Assembly: GCA_963791905.1 (NCBI GenBank) | Contig: CAWBTX010000005.1 | Location: 806,001 to 870,000 of the forward strand | Length of the DNA: 64,000 nt | Direction of reading: 5' to 3' | Source of the DNA: Gaiellasilicea sp963791905 | GTDB lineage: Bacteria; Actinomycetota; Thermoleophilia; Gaiellales; Gaiellaceae | In this document: one piece after another, positions 8,689 to 18,464 of the stretch | Layout: each line of letters begins with the position of its first letter | Position numbering within the stretch: position 1 is the first letter of the stretch | Program-made: the position numbers and the translations under genes | The notes under the pieces: model-generated | Database searches by the model: none | What the model saw: the letters and a program-made list of their open reading frames with translations, nothing else | What the model was told of the DNA's origin: nothing

Positions 8689-9861
8689 GCGCGCGCCGCC
8701 TCGACGTAGGCCCGCACCTGCTCGTGATCCTTGATCCCCGGCTCGACCTCGAGCCTCGAGCTCGCGTCGACCGCCCACGGTCGCACCTGCCGGATCGCCT
8801 CGGCGACGTTGTCGGCCGCGAGCTTGCCCGCGAGCACGACGCGCCCGGCGCGCGGCGGCTGCGCGCTCCCAGTGGTCGGGGTCGTCGCCGTCCCAGGGGA
8901 GGTCGTACATCGTCGCGACCTGCTCGCCGTCGCGCAGGAGGACGGCGTCGCGGCCGCGGACCGCGTCCGCTCGGCCCGCTCGTGCACCTGGTCGAGCGTC
9001 GCGTCGCTCTCGCCCGCCTCGCCGACCCAGACGGCGACGGCGAGCAGCTCGTCGGGCACGGGAAGGACCGCGGCCGCCGCGCGCGGGCTCTCGGGCGCGA
9101 GCACGAAGCCCGCGAGATCGGCGCCGGCCTCGGCGGCCACGGCCACGTCCTCCTCCCGCGTCAGCCCGCAGACCTTGACGAGCGGCCGGCGCAGCAGGTC
9201 GGCGAGCTTCGCGGCCGGGTCCGGCGCCTGCATGAGCGCCGAGCCGACGAGGATCGCGTCGGCGCCGGCGAGCTCGGCGGCCGCGCCCTGGGCGCGGGTG
9301 TGGATCCCGCTCTCGGCGACGACCACCGGGGCGTGGGGGAAGGCGGCTGCTGTCGGCGACCAGGTCGAGCTGCGCGGCTGCGGTCGATCGCGAACGTCGC
9401 GAGGTCGCGCGCGTTGATGCCGATCACCGGCGCCCGCAGCTCCGCCGCGCGCGCCGAGCTCGTCGGCGTCGTGCGCCTCGACGAGCGTGTCGAGGCCGAG
9501 CTCGTCCGCCAGTCGCATGAGGCCGGCAGTCGTGGCGTCGTCGAGGTCGCGGAGCAGCAGCAGGACGGCGTCGGCGCCCGCCTCCTTCGCCGATCGCGGA
9601 GGTGCTCGGCCGTCGAGAAGAAGCCCTTCGCGAGGAGCGGCAGGCGCGCCGCCGCGCGGGCGGCGCGGAGGTCGTCCCAGGTGCCGCCGAAGCGCTCGTC
9701 GACGAGGACCGACACGGCCGCGGCGCCCGCGCGCTCGTAGGCCGCCGCGGCCAGCTCGGCCGGATCTGCGTCCGGGCGGATGTCGCCGAGCGAGGGCGAG
9801 CGGCGCTTGATCTCGGCGATCGCGCCGAGCCCGGGGCCGCGAGAGCGTCCCTAAACCTCAC
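8685..9861 (-). CDS. trpCF: Bifunctional indole-3-glycerol phosphate synthase / phosphoribosylanthranilate isomerase (frame breaks)
   Basis: The N-terminal half (about 9180-9861) is TrpC: IAEIKRRSPSLGDIRPDADP, SVLVDERFGGTWDDLRAARA, LPLLAKGFFSTAEH, PVIGINARDLATF, VVVAESGIHTRAQ and AILVGSALMQAPDPAAKLAD. The C-terminal half is TrpF: VKVCGLTREEDVAVAAEAGA with the catalytic Cys, and RVVLAGKLAADNVAEAIRQV followed by RPWAVDASSRLEVEPGIKD. Between the halves (LADLLRRPLVKVCGLT) there is neither a stop nor a start codon, so the two enzymes appear fused, as in enteric TrpC. It starts at GTG 9861, overlapping trpD by 11 bases. Several indels lie in both halves. Confidence 0.88.
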
Positions 9862-10872
9862 GGGAGAACCTCGCGAGCTCCTCGAGCCGGTCGGCGGCCG
9901 CGCCCGAGTCGACCGCCGTGCGGGCGAGCTCGAGCCCTTCCCGGAGATCCTCGGCGCGGCCGGCTGCGGCGATCGCGCCCGGCGGCGTTGAGCAGGATCG
10001 CGTCGCGTGCGCCGCCGTCGGCGCCGGGCAGGATCGCGCGGATCGTCGCGGCGTTCTCGTCCGGGCGAGCCGCCGCGCAGGGCTCGTCCGGGTCGCAGCG
10101 CGGCACGCCGAGCTCGAGCGGGTCGATCTCGCGCTCGCGCACCTCGCCGTCGACGACCTCGCAGACGAGGTTCGGGCCGGCCGGCGAGAGCTCGTCGATC
10201 CCATGCGCGCCGTGGACGACGAACGCGCGGCGCGCGCCGAGCTGGGCGAGCACCTCGGCCAGCGTCGCGCACGAGCGCCGGGCGCGTAGACGCCGATCAC
10301 CTGGGCGCGCGCGCCGGCCGGGTTCGTGAGCGGGCCGAGCACGTTGAACACGGTACGCGTCGCGAGCTCGCGGCGGACCGGCGCCGCGTGCCGCATCGCC
10401 GGGTGGTGCGAGGGCGCGAACATGAAGCCGAAGCCGAGCTCGTCGATCGAGCGCGCGATCCGCTCGGGCGGCTGCTCGAGCGTGAAGCCGAGCGCCTCCA
10501 GCACGTCGGCGGAGCCCGAGGCCGACGAGACGGCGCGGTTGCCGTGCTTGGCGACGCCCGCGCCGGCCGCGGCCGCGACGATCGCCGCCGCGGTCGAGAT
10601 GTTGAGCGTGTGCGCGCCGTCGCCGCCCGTCCCGGCCGTGTCGACGAGATCGTCCCGCTGCGGCCGCACCGGCAGCACGTGCTCGCGCATCGCCTCCGCG
10701 CAGCCGGCGATCTCGTCCGCCGTCTCTCCCTTCGACGCGGAGCGCGACGAGAAAGCCGCCGATCTGGGCCGGCGTCGCCTCGCCCCGCATGATCTCGTCC
10801 ATCACCTCGCGGGCGCTGCTCGCGCGAGAGGTCGCGCCCGTCGAGCAGCGCTGCGAGCGCGGCCTGGATCAC
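9851..10872 (-). CDS. trpD: Anthranilate phosphoribosyltransferase (frame breaks)
   Basis: TrpD transfers phosphoribose from PRPP to anthranilate. The main block runs VDTAGTGGDGAHTLNISTAA (the glycine-rich PRPP loop), KHGNRAVSSASGSADVLEAL, FMFAPSHHPAMRHAAPVRRE, TVFNVLGPLTNPAGARAQVI and FVVHGAHGIDELSPAGPNL. It ends GLELARTAVDSGAAADRLEE before LARFSREV at 9851. The start in the visible frame is GTG 10872 (MIQAALAALLDGRDLS). An ATG at 10885 would overlap the trpG stop by 4 bases but needs one base removed, which is plausible given the indels here. Breaks lie near 10820, 10735, 10270 and 9985. Confidence 0.93.
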
Positions 10873-10881
10873 CGGCGCCGG

Positions 10882-12691
<1,810 letters not shown>

Positions 12692-12692
12692 G

Positions 12693-12715
12693 AAAAAAGA
12701 CCCTCTCGGGTCTCT
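12693..12715 (-). terminator. trp attenuator: intrinsic terminator directly before trpE
   Basis: Read on the minus strand, AGACCC (12713-12708) pairs with GGGTCT (12703-12698) around a GAGA loop, with AG/TT able to extend the stem. It is followed by a run of six T (12698-12693) that ends two bases before the trpE ATG. This is the only classical U-tract terminator I found, and it lies between a Trp-codon leader peptide and trpE, the layout of a transcription attenuator. The GAGAGGG formed by loop and 3' arm is also the only ribosome-binding-like sequence before trpE, so the hairpin could block both transcription and translation. Confidence 0.85.
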
Positions 12716-12738
12716 GGCGAAGCGGGTGGTGCGGTCGG

Positions 12739-12804
12739 CTAGCCCGAACGCATGCTCCCGCTCCGCCCACGGCGCCAGTGCCAGATGGTGCGAACGGAAG
12801 TCAC
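12739..12804 (-). CDS. trpL: trp leader peptide
   Basis: This is a 21-codon ORF, GTG 12804 to TAG 12739, reading MTSVRTIWHWRRG and then a short Ser/Gly/Arg tail. It holds two Trp codons (positions 8 and 10) separated by His. The ORF lies upstream of the attenuator hairpin and trpE. A -10 box TAGGCT sits 6 bases before GTG, so the mRNA probably begins at or near the start codon. Directly after the Trp codons, GGGCGGAGCGGG can pair with CCCGCTTCGCC next to the terminator. Which alternative pairing forms the antiterminator is not settled. The role in sensing charged tRNA-Trp is inferred from the known trp attenuation mechanism. Confidence 0.82.
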   Translation of the reverse strand: MTSVRTIWHWRRGRSGSMRSG

Positions 12805-12810
12805 GAACTG

Positions 12811-12839
12811 AGCCTAGCCGCTCCGTAGACTCCCGGCAA
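12811..12839 (-). promoter_or_regulatory. trp operon promoter
   Basis: On the minus strand, TTGCCG (12839-12834) and TAGGCT (12816-12811) are separated by exactly 17 bases, a fair match to the primary sigma-factor consensus TTGACA/TATAAT. The start GTG of the leader peptide lies 6 bases after the -10 box. The -35 element overlaps the start codon of the divergent M42 peptidase gene, whose own -10 candidate TAGACT is at 12826-12831, so the two promoters overlap. The TSS position is inference. Confidence 0.65.
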
Positions 12840-13876
12840 TGGCCGTCCCGGCGCTGCTCGACGAGCTCGTTCGTGCCCACGGCCCGTCCGGCCACGAGCA
12901 GCTCGCCTTCGACGTGATCCGTGAGGCGGTCGGCGACGTCGCCGAGATCGAGACCGACACGGTCGGCAACCTGATCGCGCGGCGCTCGCCGCGCCGGCGA
13001 CGGGCCGCATGCTCGCGCTGTTCGCGCATCTCGACGTGATCGGCCTCGCGGTCGCGCATGTCCCGGACGACGGCCTGCTCCCGGTACACCGGCTCGGCGG
13101 CTGGCGCGCGAACGTCGCCTACGGCGAGCGGGTCGAGGTGCGGACGGCTGCACGGCACGCGTCTACGGCGTGATCGCGCGCAAGAAGAAGGACGACGAGA
13201 AGGTCGAGTGGGATCAGCTGTACGTCGACATCGGCGCCGCCGACGGCGCGGAGGCGCGCGAAGCTCGTCGCGCCGGGCGATCCCATCGTCGACGGCCGCG
13301 CCGCCGCTCGAGCTGGCACACGATCGCATCGCCTCGCGGAGCCTCGACAACCGTGCCGGGCGTCTACGTCGCGCTCGAGACGCTGCGAGCGGCTCGCCGC
13401 GGAGGAGATCGCCGCCGAGCGTCGCCGTCGTCGCCGGCGCGCAGGAGGAGCTCGGCCACTCCGGCGTGCCGCCGGCGATGTACGGCCTCCGGCCGGATCT
13501 CGCGGTCGCGATCGACGTCACCTATGCGACCGATGTGCCCGCGGGCGACGCGAACGAGGCCGGCGACCATCGCCTCGGCACCGGCCCGGCGATCTTTCGC
13601 GGCCCGGCGATCTCGCCAAAGGTGTTCGAGCTGCTCCTGGCCGCCGCCGAGGCGGAGGGCATCGCGCACACCGTCGAGACCGGGATGAAGACCTACACGG
13701 ACGCCGACGACACCTTCACCTCGCGCGCCGGCGTCCCGACCGGGCTCGTCTCGATCCCGCTGCGCAACATGCACTCGTCGGCCGAGATCGTGCAGCTCTC
13801 GGACCTCGAGGACTGCGTCCGGCTGCTCGTCGCCTTCGCGCGCCGGCTCGAGCCCGGCGTGGACTTCCGTCGCTAG
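12839..13876 (+). CDS. M42 family metallopeptidase (glutamyl aminopeptidase-like, frame breaks)
   Basis: This is a dinuclear metal aminopeptidase of the FrvX/PepA-M42 family. It starts at ATG 12839, 7 bases after TAGACT, with no ribosome binding site. Residues read MAVPALLDELVRAHGPSGHE, the metal-binding LALFAHLDVIGLAV, DRIASRSLDNRAG with the bridging Asp, VAVVAGAQEELGHSGVPPAM with the catalytic Glu pair, AIDVTYATDVP with a metal Asp, and LRNMHSSAEIVQLSDLED with the last metal His. About five breaks lie before 13420; the last 450 bases are clean. It ends at TAG 13874-13876. It probably trims peptides in the cytoplasm. The next gene follows after 9 bases. Confidence 0.9.
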
Positions 13877-13885
13877 GCTGGTCCG

Positions 13886-15055
13886 GTGAGCCGGTCAGTC
13901 ATCGTCTCAGCCGTCCGCACGCCCTTCGGCAGGCTCGGCGGCGGGCTTGCGCGATACCCCGCGACCGAGCTCGGCTCGATCGCGATCCGCGCTGCGCTCG
14001 ACCGCATCGCAGTTCAGAACAGCAATGCGTCGAGAACGACGAGGTCGAGTACGTGATCATGGGCCAGGTGCTCCAGGCCGGAGTCGGCCAGGCGCCGGCG
14101 CGGCAGGCGGCGATCGGCGCCGGGCTGCCGAAGGAGACGCCGGCCGACACGATCAACAAGGTCTGCGCCTCCTCGATCCGCGCCGTCCAGATCGCGGACG
14201 CGATGATCCGCGCCGGCGAGCACGAGGTGATCGTCACCGGCGGCATGGAGTCGATGTCGAACGCGCCGTACCTCGTCCAGAAGGCGCGCTTCGGATACCG
14301 GCTCGGCCACGGCGAGCTGATCGACTCGATGATCTTCGACGGGCTCACCGACGCGTACGACCAGATGCACATGGTGCAGCACAACTCGATGGTCTCGCGC
14401 GAGCTCGGGATCAGCCGCGAGGAGCAGGACGCGTGGGCGTACCGCTCGCACCAGCGGGCGGCAGCGGCGCAGGACGCCGGCCGCTACGACGACGAGATCG
14501 TTGCCGTCGGCGACGTCACCGCCGACGAGGGAGTCCGGCGCGACACGTCCCTCGAGTCGCTCGCGAAGCTGAAGCCCGTCTTCGACCCGGAGGGGACGAC
14601 GACTGCGGGCAACGCGCCGGGCGTGAACGACGGCGCCTCGTGCGTCGTCGTCACCTCGCAGGAGTTCGCCGAGCGCCGCGGCCTCGAGGTCCTCGCGACG
14701 ATCGTCTCGCAGGGCTACGTCGCCGACGACTTCGCGTACCTCGTGCGGACGCCCGCCAACGCGGCCGCGGTCGCGTTCGAGAAGGCCGGCAAGTCGATCG
14801 AGGACGTCAAGCGGGTCGAGATCAACGAGGCGTTCTCGTCGGTCGCGCTCAACTCGACGCGCCTGCTCGGCGCCGACGAGGAGATCGTGAACGTGAACGG
14901 CGGCGCCGTCGCGCTCGGCCACCCGATCGGCGCGAGCGGCGGCCGCATCGTCGGCACGATGGTGCACGAGCTTGCGCCGCAACGGCGGCGGGCTCGGGCT
15001 CGCAGCGATCTGCTCCGGCGGCGGCCAGGGCGACGCGCTCTTGATCGAGGTCTAA
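13886..15055 (+). CDS. Acetyl-CoA acetyltransferase (thiolase, two frame breaks)
   Basis: This thiolase cleaves or forms acetoacetyl-CoA or other 3-ketoacyl-CoA. It starts at GTG 13886, 6 bases after TAGGCT, whose TAG is the stop of the preceding gene. It reads SRSVIVSAVRTPFGRLGGGL and, after a break near 14010, VIMGQVLQAGVGQAPARQAA. The acylated Cys is in TINKVCASSIRAVQIA. Later come GGMESMSNAPYLV, VEINEAFSSVALN and VNVNGGAVALGHPIGASGG with the active His. After a break near 14975 the final block is GLAAICSGGGQGDALLIEV, holding the second active Cys. It probably works with the 3-hydroxyacyl-CoA and acyl-CoA dehydrogenases downstream in beta-oxidation. Confidence 0.94.
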
Positions 15056-15075
15056 GCGCCCCTCTCGCGCGCTGA

Positions 15076-15561
15076 TCATCTTCGAGCGTTCGGCGGAGCG
15101 CCGGGAGCGTGCAGCATGTCCTTCTCGCGACCCGCGGCCTCCTTCATGCGGATGACGTCGCGCAGCGACGCAAGTCGAACTGCCGACCCCGCGCAAGCGG
15201 ATCTCGACGGCATCGTCGACGCACGTCGTCGTATCCGGCTGTGCCTGCCGGCTCGAACACGAGGTCGAGTGCGCCTGCGTCCGTGGCGAGCGTCCACGCC
15301 GTTGCCTGACCGAGCATCGCCGCGTCGATTGGGAACGCAACGGGTTCGCTCTGCGGGACACGAAGTCGCGCTCCGAGCTCCCGCAGCGCACTCGCGAGCC
15401 GCTCGAGATTCTCCGGGTCTCGGGCGGGCGTGACATCGAGGTCCCGCGTCGACAGCGGGTAGCCCTGGACGACTGCGGCGAATGCGCCCACCACGACGTA
15501 GCGAACGTCGTGCCGCTCGAGCACCTCGAGCATCGCGGTACGGGTCGAAGACGGCTGTCAA
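15076..15561 (-). CDS. Nucleotidyltransferase-fold protein (MNT/AbiEii-like, frame breaks)
   Basis: This is a protein of about 155 residues starting at TTG 15561 (overlapping the upstream regulator by 4 bases) or ATG 15533. It carries MLEVLERHDVRYVVVGAFAA, then VVQGYPLSTRDLDVTPA, the hG[GS]...D-x-D signature of polymerase-beta-type nucleotidyltransferases. ENLERLASALRELGARLRVP, TDAGALDLVFEPAGTAGYDD and, after a break, ASLRDVIRMKEAAGREKD follow. The final motif is typical of toxin-like or DUF6036-type proteins encoded next to small regulators. Function could be nucleotidylation of an RNA or protein target; that is inference from the fold. Confidence 0.7.
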   Translation of the reverse strand: MTAVFDPYRDARGARAARRSLRRGGRIRRSRPGLPAVDAGPRCHARPRPGESRAARECAAGARSATSCPAERTRCVPNRRGDARSGNGVDARHGRRRTRPRVRAGRHSRIRRRASTMPSRSACAGSAVRLASLRDVIRMKEAAGREKDMLHAPGAPPNARR

Positions 15562-15870
15562 GCCGCGTGCTGGAGCTCGCGAATGAACTCCGCGAGCCGG
15601 AGCGCCTGGTCGACTCGCTGTTCCGGATCGAGCGCGAGGTTCTCGCGAATATCGAGCGTCGTACGAGTCGTCGCCGTTCGCGAGCCCGAGCGTCAGCTCG
15701 AGCCCGCAGGCCCGCACGATCCGCCGCAGCGTCTCGAGGCTGGGCTCGACGACGCCCCGCTCCCAGCGGCTGAGCTGCGACTGCGTCAGGCCGAGGCGCC
15801 GCGCCGAGTTCTGCTTGAGTGAGTCGCCGCGCGCTTTCGCGCCATGTAGATCAGATCTGCACTCAATCAT
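15558..15870 (-). CDS. XRE-family helix-turn-helix regulator (one frame break)
   Basis: This is a DNA-binding protein of about 104 residues starting at ATG 15870. The HTH reads LKQNSARRLGLTQSQLSRWE followed by RGVVEPSLETLRRIVRACGL, the usual Cro/CI recognition helix pattern. After one break near 15662 it ends TLDIRENLALDPEQRVDQAL and then RLAEFIRELQHAA, stop at 15558. It is translationally coupled to the downstream nucleotidyltransferase gene, an arrangement seen in toxin-antitoxin-like modules. The start codon overlaps the divergent ATG 15869 by two bases, and a -10 like TAGCAT lies 10 bases upstream of the XRE start, inside that divergent gene. Confidence 0.8.
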
Positions 15871-16361
15871 GAGAACACAAATGCTATCAGTGCTCGTGAC
15901 CGCCGCGCTCGTCGCTCGCCGGGGATGCGGCCGCCTGCACCTGCGCCCCCGCAGCCGCGAAGCAGCGGCTCGACTCGGCCGACGCGGCCTTCATCGGCCG
16001 CCTCGTCGCGCACGCCGGCCGGCGGCGACGGCGGGCGAGGCGACCTACGTCTTCACGGTCGACTCGGTGGTCAAGGGCGAGCTCGGTCGCAGCGTCGAGG
16101 TGCGTGAGCCCGACGAGCGGCGCGGCCTGTGGCTTCGAGCTGCCGCGTGGCGAGGCGAGCGGCATCCTCCTGCGACGCGACGGGCGAGCAGTGGATCGGC
16201 GGGCTGTGCGGCCAGATCGCGGTCGGCGAGCTGGTCGAGGCATCCAGGGAGAGCGACCAGCCGCTCGTCAACTGGGGCGGCGCCGTCGTCGGCGCCGCTC
16301 ATCGTCGCGCTCGGCGCGCCTGCTGCTCGTCCGGCGGCTTCGCCGGCGCGGACGGCGCTAG
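15869..16361 (+). CDS. Secreted or anchored NTR/TIMP-like protein (frame breaks)
   Basis: This is a protein of about 160 residues starting at ATG 15869. A signal peptide (MRTQMLSVLVTAALVA) is followed by ACTCAPAAAKQRLDSADAAF, placing a Cys-x-Cys at the mature N-terminus. Next come YVFTVDSVVKGELGRSVEVR, CGFELPRGEASGILLRRDGE and GGLCGQIAVGELVEA. The CxC start, a central YxFxVxxVxKG strand, CGFxxxxG and a later Cys match bacterial netrin/TIMP-like domains. The C-terminus reads GGAVVGALIVALG, then LLLVRRLRRRGRR, a membrane anchor with a basic tail, in the frame ending at TAG 16359-16361. Three breaks are needed. The stop shares a CTAG with the convergent gene. Confidence 0.62.
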
Positions 16362-17525
16362 GGAGCGAGGACGACGGTCGGCTTCGCGCGTGGCAGCGTT
16401 GCCGACGACGCGGCCGGCGCGAACGTCGACGACGGTGAAGCGCGTGCTGTTGCCGCGTGCCGACATAGGCGTAGCGCCCGGCGGCCTGGATGTACCCGTG
16501 TCGCGGCCGGCCAGCAGCTCGAATCGGAGCGCGCCGTCGAGCGAGTAGCCGCGGAGCGCCGAGCCGCCGAGGCGAGGAGCGTGTCGCCAACGCGCGTCAG
16601 CGCCGGTCGCCGTCTCGTCGAGCACCTGCGTTTTCCCGGCGCCGAGCAGGTGGAGCCTGATGCCGCTCGTCGTCCAGACGGGCCTGTCGCCCTCGTAGCC
16701 GTTTGTGCGCGCGATGACGGCGACGCGGTCGTCGCGCAACCAGACGACGCTGCGGCTCCAGCCCTCCACGCGCTTCGTTACGCGCGCCAGGGAGCGCGTC
16801 GGCTCGCGTGAGACGTCGAGGGTCTCGAGGTCGACGGTGAGGAAGGTGTCGAGCCCGACGACGGCCGCCTTCGTCCCATCCGGGCTGAGAGCGAGACCCG
16901 GAGTCGCCATGCGACCAGTCCCCTGCTGCTCGGGCTCGGTGGACGGCTCGAAGCCCGCGCCGACGCCCGGCAGTGGGACGGTCCGGAACGAGCCGTCGAC
17001 TGCGGCAACCGCGAGCCGCGCTTGGCCGATCCCGGTCTCCGGCGCGAGCAGTGCGACCAGGCGGTTTCTCGTGGCCACTGCGCCGTACAGGGCCCCGTCG
17101 AGGCGCCGCCGGGTGGTGACGCGGCGTGCGGACGTGTCGACGACGAGCACCGCGGGCGCCTCGCCGCCGGCGACGGCGACCAAGCGCTCGGCGGCCGGCC
17201 AGAAGGCGGCGGCGATGTACGTCCCGCCTGTCTGCAGCGTCCCGACGCTTTGCAGCGGCCTGAGGCGCAGGATGCGCACCTGGCCGTCGCTGCGGGTCAA
17301 CGCGGCGAGCCGTCCGTCCGGCGAGACGGCCGTGAGCGAGACGGATGCCCCGCCGACATCGACGATCTTGCCCTGCGGCTTCAGCGTCGTGGCCGAGCGC
17401 CACGCGAGCTGTCCTCCCCCGGCGCGCCACTCGATGCCGAGGACGGAGCCGGGCGGTGCCGATGCCGCGCTCGCGAGGCCTGCGAGCACGGCCGCGGCGA
17501 GCAGAGTTGTCAGCAGCCGCGCCAT
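16358..17525 (-). CDS. Secreted beta-propeller-like protein (WD40/YVTN-type repeats)
   Basis: This is an exported protein of about 389 residues starting at ATG 17525 with a clear signal peptide (MARLLTTLLAAAVLAGLASA). The rest consists of repeated strands of the type SLTAVSPDGRLAALTRSDGQ, VRILRLRPLQSVGTLQTG, AVLVVDTSARRVTTRRRLDG, PGLALSPDGTKAAVVGLDTF and LTVDLETLDVSREPTRSLAR. The SPDG turns followed by a strand and a logging-type phrase are typical of propeller repeats; I count about five. The tail after 16590 has two breaks and most likely ends AKPTVVLAP at 16358. Enzymatic residues are not evident. Only 24 bases separate it from the divergent hbd gene. Confidence 0.68.
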
Positions 17526-17549
17526 ACGACTTATACGCTCGCCCGCAGT

Positions 17550-18382
17550 ATGCAGTTCCCGCATGTGCTTGTCGTCGGCGCCGGGCAGATGGGCGCCGGG
17601 ATCGCGCAGGTGGTGGCGGCCTCGGGCCGGCGCGTCTCGCTGCACGACGCCGCGCCCGGCGCGGTCGACCGCGGCCTGGCGGCGATGCGTGCGAGCCTCG
17701 AGAAGCTGGCCGAGAAGGGCGGTGCGGACCCGGACGACGTGCTCGCGCGAGTCACGCCGGTGGACGGCCTGGCCGAGGCCGACCTGATGATCGAGGCCGT
17801 GGTCGAGGACGCCGGCGGTGAAGGAGGACTTGTTCCGCCGCGCGGACGAGACGCTGCCGCCCGAGGCCGTGCTCGCCTCGAATACGTCCTCGATCCCGAT
17901 CACGTCGCTCGCCGCCGCGACCGGGCGCCCGGACCGCGTCATCGGGATGCACTTCTTCAACCCGGTGCCGGTGCTGAAGCTCGTCGAGGTGATCAGAGCC
18001 GTCCAGACCTCGGACGAGACCGCCGCCGGGATCACGGCTCTGGCCGAGGAGCTGGGCAAGGTGCCTGCGCAGGCGAACGACTTCCCCGGCTTCGTCTCGA
18101 ACCGGATCCTGATGCCGTTCATCAACGAGGCCGCCTACGCGCTGATGGAGGGCGTCGCCGAGGCCGACGCGATCGACACGATCGCGAAGCTCGGCTTCGC
18201 GCACCCGATGGGCCCGCTCGCGCTCGCCGACCTGATCGGCCTCGACACCTGCGTCGCGATCATGGAGGTGCTGCACGAGGGGCTGGGCGATCCGAAGTAC
18301 GCGCCGTGCCCCCTCCTGCGCCGCTACGTCGCCGCCGGGCGGCTCGGGCGCAAGACAGGGCAGGGCTATCTACGCGTACTGA
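17550..18382 (+). CDS. hbd: 3-hydroxyacyl-CoA (3-hydroxybutyryl-CoA) dehydrogenase (two frame breaks)
   Basis: This NAD-dependent enzyme interconverts 3-hydroxyacyl-CoA and 3-ketoacyl-CoA. It starts at ATG 17550, 10 bases after TACGCT. The N-terminal Rossmann motif is VLVVGAGQMGAGIAQVVAAS. After a break near 17815 it reads EAVLASNTSSIPITSLAAAT, then VIGMHFFNPVPVLKLVEVIR with the catalytic His, NDFPGFVSNRILMPFINEAA, and FAHPMGPLALADLIGLDTCV. The C-terminus GRLGRKTGQG, after one more break near 18370, ends in a tyrosine-rich tail at TGA 18380-18382. Length of about 277 residues matches the short-chain HBD family. Partners in the window are the thiolase, acyl-CoA dehydrogenase and ETF genes. Confidence 0.93.
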
Positions 18383-18464
18383 GTACCCCGATCGGGTGGG
18401 TTGTGCTCAACCCGGACGGCCACCGCGCCGATGTCGAAAGGACCGCCGCCGCAGGAGAGAACTG

